A stretch of 49,548 nucleotides of DNA, taken from the NCBI GenBank assembly GCA_949286015.1, contig CASEBB010000049.1, positions 1 to 49,548 of the forward strand, in the 5' to 3' direction. The DNA comes from an uncultured Succinivibrionaceae bacterium. GTDB taxonomy: Bacteria; Pseudomonadota; Gammaproteobacteria; Enterobacterales; Succinivibrionaceae. The position numbers and the translations under genes are program-made. Under the pieces are notes generated by a model. The model searched no databases and had not been told where the DNA came from. It saw only the letters and a program-made list of their open reading frames with translations. The stretch's first letter is position 1, and every line of letters starts with the position of its first letter. Of this stretch, positions 35,582 through 44,806 are shown piece after piece.

Positions 35582-36038
35582 TAAGCTTGCAGGACATCAT
35601 GATCTCCTCTTGATCAGGTGTTTGCTGACGCCACTGCCGCCACTGATACGCAGTGCCATTGCCCACTGCGCTCTCCAATGGTGGTAATGAGCACAGAGCG
35701 TTTACCCTAAAGGGTAATACTGGTGGTGTGCTTCTCTGTCTGCGCTGAGGACTTACCTCTCAGGTAAGGTCTTGTGGTTGGTGTTTCTCCAGCCTCTTTG
35801 CAGCTTTGCAGTGTCCGCTGTGTTACATGCAATGCTGCTTACCAGAGGGCTGTTGCCAGAGGCAGGCCATTACAAGCAGGCTGCTGTTAGGTAGCACCTT
35901 GAGTCTCAGCGTGGACGTGCTGCTTAAGTCTAGTGTCTTAGGTACTGTGGCTTTGTTCTTTTAGCTCTTAGGCTGTGATGCTGCTTCTTGGCTGCTCACA
36001 ACAATCAATGGTCTCTTTGCTGGTGTTATGGGGTAGGT

Positions 36039-39000
36039 ATGAGCTCGTCGTCACACGATCAGCACGATGATATCAATCGCCAAGATCAGGACGTCGTTTC
36101 CTTGGCCATGGAAATTAACGAGGAAGCAACCCCACACGATCCGACGCCTGCTTCCCCAGCTGCCCCTGACTTACCTTCCTTAGGCTATACGGGCTCGCTG
36201 CGTCTGCTGCCTTATCTGGTGCCAATGGAGCTGAGCCCTCACGTCACGCCAGATGACCTCAATGTCAAAAAGGTTAAGGACGATCCTAACCCGATCTTTG
36301 CGCCTGTGGTGCGCAGCGTCGATGATGCGCTGATCCAGCACTTACCTCAGCTCGTCGATGAGAACCGTAAGTCCCCTTTTAACCTTTACTCCTTACAGTC
36401 GTACTACTTACAGCAACACCTGCCAGAAAACACGGGCGATGCCGCCGCAGTACGCTTCTTTTTGCTGCGTAACTCTTCGTTCTTTGTCGACAAGACCAGT
36501 CTCTTAAAGGACTGGCTGCAAGAGACTAATGGCTGCGACTATATCCTGCGTCCACAGGGCTTTGGTAAGACCTCATTCTTAGACCTGCTGCAATGCCTCT
36601 ATGAGGGCCGCCACGAGCTCTTTAAGGGCACCTATTTAGAGGACAACTGGGACTGGCAGCAAGAGCCAACCACCGTCTTGCGTATTGACTTAGGTCAGGC
36701 TCTCAATTACGAAAAATGGCCATTTGCGCCACGCCATGAGGGCTCTTGCACCACCGCCGATAGCCTCGTTTGCGCTAGCACAAGTTCTTTGCCGATGAAC
36801 GACACCGCCTTGGTGATGCCTCTTGAGCAAAGCAATGCTTACGAGCAAATGCGCGAGTCCTTTCGGCAAATGAAACAAGACGAGCCTGAGGCTCTGGCTG
36901 ATCTTGACCAGCCTAAGCCAGAGGCGAAGTTGCCTTTTGCCACCCGTATCTTTAACCTCTTCTACCGCGAGTGCACCAAGCTTACCGCCACGCAGGCGGC
37001 CAATGTCGCGCGCCACAAGATTCAGCAGCTGCAAAATAAGCTGTGGCAAGAGCGTCCTGCTGTTCTCTTTACGCCAGAGTTTGCCGCCGAGCTGCAGCAA
37101 CTGGGCTTAAAGATTGAGGATCTGCAAGAGCATAGCGACCTGCTGCAAAGCCCGCTCTTTAGTGACGATGAGGAAGCTGCCGCCGCTGCTGCCAGCTTGC
37201 TGACCCCAGAGGAGCTGGATCTTAAAGAGAAGATCGAAAAAATCGCTAGCGGTGAGTCCTTAAAAGAGATCTTAGGTGTCGGCTCTACAGTTGATGATAT
37301 GGGAGCCTTTACCGATCTCACCGGCTTAGATGAGAGCTTTGCCCATATCTCCAGCTGGGCTCCAGAGCGTACTGCGCTGGTGCAAATCTCCCAGCTCTTG
37401 CGGGCCTGTGCCCAGCACTCGCGAGTGCTCTTAATTGACAACATCGATAGCCCGTTGTGGGAGTGCCTCACCAATTGGGAGCAGTTTAACCAGCGCTCTA
37501 AGTTTATTAACGCGCTGCTGACGGTCATAAACCGCTATCGCTCGGCCTTTGTGCGCATTGTGATCACGGCGATCATGCCAGTGACGCAATTTGTCAATCC
37601 GCGCATACCTCTGCGCAGCTCGCCTCTGCCTATTAGCCATCGCTTTAGCTGCACTACTGCTGGCAGTTACTTTGGCTTTACGCTCGATGACGTGATGCGC
37701 CGTCTCTATTACTGGATTGAGCACGCCCAGTGGCTGGCTAACGGTGATCAGGCATGGCTCACCGGTGATAGCTCGCGTCCATACCTGACTAAGGAAAATA
37801 TTGCCGAGACCTTAAAGCGGCATTATGGCGGCTATAGCTTTGATCATGGCCAAACTGAGGTCTTAAACCCAGTGTCGGTGATCCTCTATCTGCGCAACCC
37901 AGGTTATGAGCGCGTGACTTTTTGGGCTAACGATTACCAGCCCATGATGCGCTACCTCATGTACGGTGCACGCCTTAACCTCCGTACTTTCTTTGAGCGC
38001 ATGGCGGAGCTGGCTAACAATCGTGGCTGGCTGGTACAGCGCCAAGAGTGGCATTATGACGAGTACACCATTCCGGCTCTGCCTGTAAAGCCGGTCTTAG
38101 AAACGGTGGCAGAGAATCAAGGACGCCGTGTTTACGACCTTGATGTCAGCAAGTCCGTTTTCCATGTGCGTGATGGTGATGTCACTAACTTCCAGCCGGT
38201 GGTGTTACCAAATTGTGCCTACGATAAGAAGCCATGGACAGGTGAGCACGACCTCATTGCCTTCCCTTACGCCGTAAGCCCATATCTGCCATTGGTGGAT
38301 CTCTCCTCGTTACCTGTTGCTGCTGAGCTGTTGCGCGTGAATGGCTTTACCTACTCCGCGCGCTATAGTGATCTCTTGGACTACTATCGCTGCCGTGGTG
38401 TGATTCCTTCCAATGTGATCACGGAGACGGTGCTGCGGGCTTTAGATGCCAGCAAGCGCATGATAGACGCGACTCATGCAGATCAAGAGCAAGCGACCAA
38501 GTCTAAAGGTTTTGATATCGAAAAGGTCAAGCAGGTTTTGGCCGAAATGCGCTATGAGGCCAGCCGCGATGCCAAACTTCGTAGTGACAGGATAAGATTT
38601 GAGGCGGCGCTTAAATACTTTACGAGAAAGCAGAAAACCACCCCGCTCACGGACAAAGACAAAAAAACTCTTGCGCTGTACGAATCCTTAATGCGCAAAC
38701 TCAAGGTGGTTGAGTCTTTATGGCAAACTAAAAAGCAGCAACGTAAGCAACAGCTGCAACAGCTGCAACAGGTCATGTCAGAGCAGCTGCTCGCGTCGTC
38801 GCTGCAGCCAGCTCCTGTGGGCGAGGCTAAACCAACGGCTGCTGCCAGCATCGACCCACTTGCCGTCAAGACTCCTTACTCAGTAAAGCAAAGTGAGCAG
38901 ATCAAGGATGGTGTTGCCATTAACCATGAGCAGCTCACGGCTTTAAGCATTAAGGACGATGTTGTCCAGCGTCAAGAGCAGATCCAACTGGAGCAAGCGC

Positions 39001-40994
39001 AAAAGCAGCAGAAAGCTCCAGTGCAGGTCAGTGCCCTCTCACGTGGTTTACGTGATCAGATTTACGTGTGGGCGCAAGCGCGCAAGCCAGAGAGCTTAAG
39101 CGATATCGCTAACCTCGACTCTTTACATGAGTCCGGTGAGGATACAGACGCGCCTCAGGATCGCGTCGCGACCGGTATTACTGATTTAAGCCCTGAAATG
39201 CAGCACCGCATGGATCTGTTGCAACAAGCACGGGATCAGTTTGCCGCTAATGCTGATCCTAGCCTGCGCTTAGAAAAGATGCAGCAAGCACGCATGGCGC
39301 AAATTGCCACCATGCTCGAGGAGCGCCATGCGGAGCAGCAAGCGGCGGAGCAGAGAAGAGCACAGGCGGAAAAGAGCCAAGAGGAAGAGGTGCTGGTGGG
39401 CTCTTTGGTCACAGAGGAGCCTGAAGAACGTAACCAGCATCTTACTGAGATCTTTAATAAGATCGCGGCTCAGCATGCCACAGAACATCACCAGATGCAG
39501 GAGAATGTTGCCTTAAGCGCCAAGATGCGGCAGCAGCTGTCTCTGGAGCAAACGGTGACGACTGCGTATACCGCTGCTATTAGCTGTTTGACCATGATTA
39601 ACAGCACCATTTCCTCCGCTTTGATGTACATCGAGCTACGTGAGGCGCTGAGTGTCGATGCTAGCGGCGTCTATCAGCCGATTACGCTGAAGAGAGAGGC
39701 AGAGGATAAAGCCAAAAAAGGCACTGGCCGTGGCCGTAAAGCCCGTACTAAGAAAGCCAGCGCTGTGAGCAAGGAGGCTGCTTCTGCTTCTGCTGCTACA
39801 GCGACAGCGCAGGCTGCCCCCGAGGCCTCAGCCTCAACCACAGCCTCGGCTGCCTCTGCTGAGGCCAGTGGTGCTGCGGCCAAAAAAGCGGCTCAGGATA
39901 GGCTAAAGCGCTATCAAGCTGAAGACGATGCGCTCAATAAGGCCTTACAGCAAAGCCTCGCGCATGAAGTGGACATGACCGCTGAGGCTAAGCAGATGGC
40001 TGATAGTGGCGGCACGCCTAAGGTGACGGCAGCTGAAAGCACGCTGATGCACCTGTCGCAAGAGCAGATTGAGCATGCCATTGAGGTCATGGCCGTTGAG
40101 TCCAGAGAAGAAGTGCTGATGCAAGCCCGTGCTTTTTATCTAGCGATGGGCGCTAAGGTGCAACTGCTGGAGAACCGTCCGCATGAACGGGAGCTGACGC
40201 AGCTGGGCTATGGTGAGCTCAATCTCTACCAGATGCTGGCGGCTTTAGGCTATGTCCGCATGCGTCGTGAGCAGAACAAGTATCTGCGCGCTTATGTGCA
40301 CAATGATGAGAGCCGCCTCACGCTGCGCTACGTGATGATGCGCAGCTTCTTTCATCCTGACAAGTATCTTGAGGTGTGGGACGCGACCCTGCATAAGATC
40401 CGTGATCGGGACTTCCTGGCTAAGCTTGACATGCAGCAGTTGCTGAAGTTTCTCAACGCCATTTTGGAGTCCTTTACCATCTTGGTGCCCACGGAGGTCA
40501 CTCCGGCGCTGCTTTGCCAGCTCTTTGCGATGTGGTTTGCGCTCAATATGGAAGAGTCGATGATGACCAGCTATGTGCTGCGCATTTCGACGCGTCCGAT
40601 TGCGCAACCACGGCCGGACATCTTAGCGGCGGCCTTAGCCTTAGAGCATGCGCAGAAGATGGGCTTTAACCTGAAGCCTGAGCAGATTCCTTACTGCCCT
40701 GAGTTTTACTCGCCAGAGCACCAGAACATTACCTTTGTGGTGAACAATAAAGAGGCAATCGTTCTGGAGATTGAGGTGGTGCGTACTTTAGGGGCGGTGC
40801 CTTTGGCCTTAGCGCAGGTGTGCCAGCGCTTACGTGAGGCGCAGACGCCTCTGGAGAACGCTTTTGGTGTGCATTATGAGCACATTAAGCACTTACGGGT
40901 GCGTAAGATCGCCATTGTCTGCTACGCCAACCGCGATATCTGCCGTATTGTGCTGGCGCGTTTGTTCTCGGTGACGGAGCCTGCGAAGGATTAA
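36039..40994 (+). CDS. Giant AAA-ATPase-like protein with degenerate PD-(D/E)XK-like C-terminus
   Basis: A 1651-residue protein. Residues about 130-720 follow the AAA-ATPase-like family (PF09820): FFVDKTSLLKDWL, then Walker A RPQGFGKTSFLDLL near 175, and a Walker B-like strand VLLIDNIDSPLWE near 465 where the usual D-E is D-N. Residues about 1560-1640 resemble the DUF1703 nuclease-like domain that normally ends this family: ITFVVNNKEAIVLEIEVVRT, where the ExK of PD-(D/E)XK nucleases is ExE. Between them are about 800 inserted residues: Gln/Lys coiled coil (880-920), Ala/Glu helices, a basic patch (KKGTGRGRKARTKK) and an Ala/Ser run. Normal members have 500-600 residues. The start is uncertain: MSSSSHDQ is used, with GTAGG directly upstream. 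Function is unknown; it stands alone. Confidence 0.72.
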   Translation: MSSSSHDQHDDINRQDQDVVSLAMEINEEATPHDPTPASPAAPDLPSLGYTGSLRLLPYLVPMELSPHVTPDDLNVKKVKDDPNPIFAPVVRSVDDALIQHLPQLVDENRKSPFNLYSLQSYYLQQHLPENTGDAAAVRFFLLRNSSFFVDKTSLLKDWLQETNGCDYILRPQGFGKTSFLDLLQCLYEGRHELFKGTYLEDNWDWQQEPTTVLRIDLGQALNYEKWPFAPRHEGSCTTADSLVCASTSSLPMNDTALVMPLEQSNAYEQMRESFRQMKQDEPEALADLDQPKPEAKLPFATRIFNLFYRECTKLTATQAANVARHKIQQLQNKLWQERPAVLFTPEFAAELQQLGLKIEDLQEHSDLLQSPLFSDDEEAAAAAASLLTPEELDLKEKIEKIASGESLKEILGVGSTVDDMGAFTDLTGLDESFAHISSWAPERTALVQISQLLRACAQHSRVLLIDNIDSPLWECLTNWEQFNQRSKFINALLTVINRYRSAFVRIVITAIMPVTQFVNPRIPLRSSPLPISHRFSCTTAGSYFGFTLDDVMRRLYYWIEHAQWLANGDQAWLTGDSSRPYLTKENIAETLKRHYGGYSFDHGQTEVLNPVSVILYLRNPGYERVTFWANDYQPMMRYLMYGARLNLRTFFERMAELANNRGWLVQRQEWHYDEYTIPALPVKPVLETVAENQGRRVYDLDVSKSVFHVRDGDVTNFQPVVLPNCAYDKKPWTGEHDLIAFPYAVSPYLPLVDLSSLPVAAELLRVNGFTYSARYSDLLDYYRCRGVIPSNVITETVLRALDASKRMIDATHADQEQATKSKGFDIEKVKQVLAEMRYEASRDAKLRSDRIRFEAALKYFTRKQKTTPLTDKDKKTLALYESLMRKLKVVESLWQTKKQQRKQQLQQLQQVMSEQLLASSLQPAPVGEAKPTAAASIDPLAVKTPYSVKQSEQIKDGVAINHEQLTALSIKDDVVQRQEQIQLEQAQKQQKAPVQVSALSRGLRDQIYVWAQARKPESLSDIANLDSLHESGEDTDAPQDRVATGITDLSPEMQHRMDLLQQARDQFAANADPSLRLEKMQQARMAQIATMLEERHAEQQAAEQRRAQAEKSQEEEVLVGSLVTEEPEERNQHLTEIFNKIAAQHATEHHQMQENVALSAKMRQQLSLEQTVTTAYTAAISCLTMINSTISSALMYIELREALSVDASGVYQPITLKREAEDKAKKGTGRGRKARTKKASAVSKEAASASAATATAQAAPEASASTTASAASAEASGAAAKKAAQDRLKRYQAEDDALNKALQQSLAHEVDMTAEAKQMADSGGTPKVTAAESTLMHLSQEQIEHAIEVMAVESREEVLMQARAFYLAMGAKVQLLENRPHERELTQLGYGELNLYQMLAALGYVRMRREQNKYLRAYVHNDESRLTLRYVMMRSFFHPDKYLEVWDATLHKIRDRDFLAKLDMQQLLKFLNAILESFTILVPTEVTPALLCQLFAMWFALNMEESMMTSYVLRISTRPIAQPRPDILAAALALEHAQKMGFNLKPEQIPYCPEFYSPEHQNITFVVNNKEAIVLEIEVVRTLGAVPLALAQVCQRLREAQTPLENAFGVHYEHIKHLRVRKIAIVCYANRDICRIVLARLFSVTEPAKD

Positions 40995-41012
40995 GCGCTG
41001 ATTGCCTTAAAG

Positions 41013-41034
41013 AGGGGCAGTCATGACTGCCCCT
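41013..41034 (+). terminator. Perfect 22-bp palindrome after the giant ATPase gene
   Basis: AGGGGCAGTCA pairs fully with TGACTGCCCCT, 19 bases past the stop codon. There is no T run, so it may act as an RNA 3' end, a weak terminator, or a protein site. Confidence 0.5.
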
Positions 41035-41297
41035 GCGCTTAAACCACCACCTGCATCCACGCTCGTAGCAACAGAGACCAGAGCGCTGGTGAGCGCAAAG
41101 ATGCGGTAGGATCACATTCTGCCGCTGCTGGGGAGTGGCGTCAGTGGCGTCATTGTATTAAGCTGTGTCATTGCCGTGGTGCTACCATGGACTTGCGCTC
41201 TACCACAGGTTGCGCTGGAGGGGCTGCTGAGGGCGTCTTGAGATGGTATCTCTGAGGAGCGACTGCCTTAAGTGATGCCGGACTTTAGGGGAAGCAA

Positions 41298-41361
41298 GGT
41301 GCACCGGCTGAAGATAGGATGCGACTTACCTGCACCATGCATCTCGAGAGGTGTATTTGCC
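41298..41361 (+). repeat. Dispersed repeat family C, copy 2
   Basis: 64 bp matching the reverse complement of 16687-16750, with GGTGCACCGG, ACCTGCACCAT, CATCTCGAG and TGTATTTGCC in order. Confidence 0.75.
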
Positions 41362-41858
41362 TGCACGCAACCCATAAGACGTCATTTAAGATCACGCATG
41401 CCTTACCTTGTAGGCTCTCCTGAGAGGTTCTGTCTGTACCCTATGATTTCCCTGAAGATAGGGCTGCCCTGAAGGTGCCGCACAGCGCGCCGGTCGCGGG
41501 TTATGACCGCAAAGTAGCACCATAAGCAGCGCGCACCTCTGACGTGCTGGAGGCGGCGTTTTACGGTTTCGGGCTGCGCTTTGCTGTGATGTGCGCTGCA
41601 CTCGGTCAGCGGGGCACAGCCAAAGCGTTGCTTGCTGTGCAGGGCATGCAGTGCGTGCGGGGGAGCGCGGCGCGGGGTAGCGCCAACGCGGTTCTTCGCA
41701 GGTCTTGGTGGATAAAGTCAGTCCCCAGAATACTCTTAGGTGAATAAAAGTAAACGCCAGCACCACGGCTTAGGTGCTTGCTTACAGGTGTGAGGCTATG
41801 TTGTGGTATTCACTCAACCTTTGAGTAGAGCCCAGCTGGCTCCCTACAGAGTTAGCAG

Positions 41859-42006
41859 CTGACATCGGGGAGTTGGCTCGTATTTATTTTTCCTGATAAA
41901 TAAGCCGTTTCTGCTTTACACCTCTAAACGATCTCAAGCATACTCACTGCTTTAGGGCCGTATATTAGCGGTTTTTGGAAAATCAGGCTCAACTCCACGA
42001 CGTCAG
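41859..42006 (+). mobile_element. MITE-like element, copy 2 (148 bp)
   Basis: It has the same ends and interior as 16773-16919, differing at one substitution (A to C near base 61) and a two- to three-base change near base 98. It is flanked by the perfect 5-bp duplication AGCAG (41854-41858 and 42007-42011), which differs from that of copy 1. The two copies lie in the same orientation. Confidence 0.9.
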
Positions 42007-42156
42007 AGCAGGATAGGGCATCACCTTTCTTCAAGATAGGTCACGCCAAACGCTATCACTTGGGCCCCCATGATTGAACGCAGTGGCGCTGCAGCTGCTG
42101 CTGCTTTTGCCCGAGGGCGTCTTCCCCATGAGGCAGCAAAGCTACTTGCCATTAGC

Positions 42157-42266
42157 CTACCTTAGAGATACGTCGCGGTAGCGACGCTTGCTGCTCCATA
42201 TGGTTTCTGCATCAAGGTTCTTCAACCCACTGCAAAGGCCGATTTTAAGCCAATAACATAGGGGGG
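42157..42266 (+). repeat. Inverted repeat family D, copy 1
   Basis: About 110 bp matching the reverse complement of 44474-44584 at roughly 80%. Blocks are CTACCTTAGAGATACGTCG, CGGTAGCG, CGCTTGCTGC and GCAAAGGCCGATTT followed by GAAGCCAATAAC-type sequence. The pair encloses the DUF1189-like and DUF1036-like genes. Confidence 0.8.
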
Positions 42267-42421
42267 AAATCCTCAGCAGAAACAAGGTGGCAAACGCTCG
42301 CTTTTGGCCTCCCTCAAGCTCTGCGGCGAGCCCTCTTGTGGTAAATGCCAGCGCCTACTGTCTACTATAAGAGGCAGAATAGAGGCAGACGCCCCGCGAA
42401 ACATGCCCTGCTTTTCTTTGC

Positions 42422-42430
42422 TGCTATAAT
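42422..42430 (+). promoter_or_regulatory. Extended -10 promoter for the DUF1189-like gene
   Basis: TGCTATAAT is a perfect extended -10 box (TGnTATAAT) 31 bases before the start codon. No good -35 box is seen, as is usual for this promoter type. Confidence 0.6.
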
Positions 42431-42460
42431 GGGGCTTAGGTTTTTTGGAACGGTCACACC

Positions 42461-43867
42461 ATGCAAGTGCAAAACATTTGGCCTCTACTGCAATATCCTT
42501 TTAAGGCTATCATCTCCCGCCGCTTCTACTACAATGTCATGTTCGACATGAAGGGTGTGGGCTTAGCCTATCTGTTTATGCTCTGCATCGTCTTGGCTCT
42601 TCCCTGCACTGTGCAGATGCAGCGCTACTTTACTAACTGGCAGCAGCTGGAATTAAGCCGCGTCGTGGCGCAAATTCCACCCAGCACCATCTCCGCAAGC
42701 GGACGCTTAGGTGCCGTGAATCCTGCTGACGAAGCCCAGCCTAAGCTGATTTACAACTCCCATCAGCAATTGGTGGTGGCCTATAACGTTAATGACATGC
42801 CACTGCCTGCAGGCGCGCCTACGCCTTTAGTGATGCTCACCGCTGATGGTATGACCTTTCATCTGCAAGATAGCGTGGTGCATCTGCGCTGGTCAGACCT
42901 CTATGGTAACGAGGCGGTCAGCTTTGAGCCGTTACAGATTGCACAGCTCTTTGAGAAGATGTTCCACTCCTCATTCTTCTCCATCTGGAGCGTGCTGACG
43001 CTGTGGCTCTTTACCAGCTTAGGCTTTGTCGCCTTAGTCGGTGCCCTCTTTACTAAGGTCTTAGGCCTGATCTTAATGAAGATGCGCATCTCCTTTGGTC
43101 TGTCCTTACGCTTAAGTGCCTTTGGTTCGACCTTAGTGGCCGTGTTATTGGCGGTGCAGTTCTTCTTTCCTCTGGTCTTATCGACGCTGGTGCTGTGTGC
43201 TATCCCTATCATCTACACCATGGCCTTTTTAGCCCATGTGCGGGGCGTGTTAGATCACAGCTTAAAAGACCCAAAGTACGCCCTGAGTTTACAGAACCCT
43301 TTCTATAAGTGGTTTGAGCGCCAGAGCCGTGTGCGTCCTGATAACACTATTATCCAAGGCCCTGATTACCACGAGCTTGATCCTGAGCAGCAAGCCGAGC
43401 GTGAGAGCAATCTCTCCCGCGTGATTAACATCTCGATGGAGCAGTGGCTGGCGGCCTATCAGCAGTGGTTTAGAGAGCGCGCCGAGCAAGGCTTATCGCG
43501 TGATATCCATGAGGTGACCCCACCGCCACCTCCTGAGGAGCCACCTCTTGATATCCCTGACGATCCGGAGCGTAAACCACGCTTTATGGATCTCGACTCA
43601 GACGATCCTAACTCCACGCAACCAGATCGCTTCTATCACCCTGAGCAGGATGCAACCAATTCGCCGCAACAGCAGCAAAACGAGCAACAGCAGGGGCAAC
43701 AGCAGACGCAGTCTACTGCCGCGCCGCAAGCTGGCTCAGCTGCCCAACAAAATCAGCAAGCCGCACCTCAAGGCACCACGCCACAAGGGACAAACGCACC
43801 GCAAAACAATGCGGCGTCTCATGTCCAGCGTGGAGCTAAGGGTGAAGACAGCAGCTTTATGCCTTAG
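42461..43867 (+). CDS. DUF1189-like inner-membrane protein with Pro/Gln-rich tail
   Basis: A 468-residue protein. The N-terminus (residues 8-55, with KAIISRRFYYNVMFDMKGVG followed by a membrane helix) matches the DUF1189 pattern, in which a short cytoplasmic lead precedes a first helix. A soluble domain of about 120 residues lies between this helix and three further hydrophobic segments (about 175-270). From about 280 it is cytoplasmic: an acidic helix (ELDPEQQAERESNLSRVI), a proline stretch (TPPPPPEEPPLDIPDDPE) and a Gln/Ala-rich tail. The family has no established function. The start has GGAACGG about 7 bases upstream and an extended -10 promoter. The next gene starts 105 bases downstream on the same strand and may be cotranscribed. 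Confidence 0.6.
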   Translation: MQVQNIWPLLQYPFKAIISRRFYYNVMFDMKGVGLAYLFMLCIVLALPCTVQMQRYFTNWQQLELSRVVAQIPPSTISASGRLGAVNPADEAQPKLIYNSHQQLVVAYNVNDMPLPAGAPTPLVMLTADGMTFHLQDSVVHLRWSDLYGNEAVSFEPLQIAQLFEKMFHSSFFSIWSVLTLWLFTSLGFVALVGALFTKVLGLILMKMRISFGLSLRLSAFGSTLVAVLLAVQFFFPLVLSTLVLCAIPIIYTMAFLAHVRGVLDHSLKDPKYALSLQNPFYKWFERQSRVRPDNTIIQGPDYHELDPEQQAERESNLSRVINISMEQWLAAYQQWFRERAEQGLSRDIHEVTPPPPPEEPPLDIPDDPERKPRFMDLDSDDPNSTQPDRFYHPEQDATNSPQQQQNEQQQGQQQTQSTAAPQAGSAAQQNQQAAPQGTTPQGTNAPQNNAASHVQRGAKGEDSSFMP

Positions 43868-43897
43868 CCTGCTGCAAAGCAGAGCGTGGGGCTAAGC

Positions 43898-43927
43898 ACC
43901 ACCACCACCATCGGTGGTAGTGGTGGT
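43898..43927 (+). repeat. CCA/TGG-repeat hairpin between the two genes
   Basis: ACC repeated four times faces GGTGGTAGTGGTGGT around a short loop. It could attenuate readthrough into the next gene, but no T run follows. Confidence 0.6.
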
Positions 43928-43972
43928 AGGGGGCAGAGCTAAAAACAGTTGCAGGCTGTGGAGAGTTTTCCG

Positions 43973-44383
43973 ATGCTAAAGAAGATCGTGGCCGTGCTGA
44001 CCGTATGTGCAGCCGCAGTGAGTTTTCAAGTCCAAGCTTTAACCTTGGAGTGTAAAAATCTGGCCAATGTCCCGATTGCGGTGGCGGTGTCTTACTTAGA
44101 CTACGACGGCAAGACGTGGCTGGTGGAGGGCTGGTATAACTTTGAGCCAGGCGAGCGCGCTAACATCGAGCTCGACAGCTCCAATGACATCTTTTACATC
44201 TTTGGTGAGTTTTCTAACGGCAGTGAGGTGGCTGGCGGTAGTGGCAGTCTGAGCCTGCCTATTTACTACCGTACTTTTAAGTACGTGCAGGGGCAGGTGA
44301 GCTTGCCACCTGATCGCTCCGCTTCCTTTGTGCGCGGTGTGGCCTCCAAGGGTGTAGCGCAGATTTCCTTTGGCCCACTATAA
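43973..44383 (+). CDS. DUF1036-like exported protein
   Basis: A 136-residue protein with a Sec signal peptide: MLKKIVAVLTVCAAAVSFQV, with probable cleavage after VQA near residue 22. The mature part follows the DUF1036 pattern: an early Cys (LTLECKNLANVPI), VAVSYLDYDGKTWLVEGWYN and FEPGERANIEL, then aromatic strands (FYIFGEF). Proteins of this family are small exported domains of unknown function. Its location is periplasm or outside. The start at 43973 is preferred over an ATG eight codons earlier because GGAGAG stands 8 bases upstream and the signal peptide then begins correctly. It follows the DUF1189-like gene closely. Confidence 0.72.
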   Translation: MLKKIVAVLTVCAAAVSFQVQALTLECKNLANVPIAVAVSYLDYDGKTWLVEGWYNFEPGERANIELDSSNDIFYIFGEFSNGSEVAGGSGSLSLPIYYRTFKYVQGQVSLPPDRSASFVRGVASKGVAQISFGPL

Positions 44384-44806
44384 GCGCCCTTGCGGTTGTT
44401 GCTGCGGGCTATCCTGCTGCCACCATGGCCACGCTTTCGCTGCTGCCTATAGCCGCGAGTAGGGGCTATTCCGCTTCCCCTTTGTTATTGGCTTCAAATC
44501 GGCCTTTGCGGTGGGCTTAAGACCCTTTGTGCGAAACCTGATAGTGGCAGCAAGCGGCGCTACCGCGACGTATCTCTAAGGTAGATTCAGAGCAATAAGC
44601 TGTGCTCACGCAAGGGAAAAACGCTTGCGAGCTGATGCGTGGGAAGATGTAGGGGCTGGGTGCGGGAGAAAGTGCGGCGCTGCGCGTATCAGTGGTAGGA
44701 GCTGATCAGCGGAAGGGAGAAAGGTGCGTGGCTGTGCGGAGTAGGGCGACAGAGAGGCAAGCGGAGCGCTCTGTCGGCAGCGCTCCATGCCCTGTGCCCT
44801 AAGGGC
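44384..44806. other. Gap of 423 bp between convergent genes
   Basis: It contains family D copy 2 (44474-44584) and an 8-bp hairpin GGAGCGCT/AGCGCTCC (44763-44786), which may end the minus-strand MYG1-family gene although no T run follows. No gene is supported. Confidence 0.55.
44474..44584 (-). repeat. Inverted repeat family D, copy 2
   Basis: The reverse complement matches 42157-42266 at roughly 80%. It has TATCTCTAAG at its outer end, a motif shared with gaps at 1.7 and 16.6 kb. Confidence 0.8.

Larger units (their letters stand above)
34601..36038. other. Gene-free 1.4 kb before the giant ATPase gene
   Basis: No convincing frame. It holds AAAGT pentamers (34892-34908), a 13-mer copy (35569-35581) and a promoter-like pair TTGCTC (35210-35215) and CATAAT (35234-35239) with 18-base spacing and an extended TG. 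This stands 800 bases before the next gene, so it may drive an unknown RNA or nothing. Confidence 0.5.
41035..42460. other. Gene-free 1.4 kb carrying MITE copy 2 and two other repeats
   Basis: No gene is supported. It contains family C copy 2 (41298-41361), MITE copy 2 (41859-42006) and family D copy 1 (42157-42266). A promoter for the next gene stands at its end. Confidence 0.55.
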
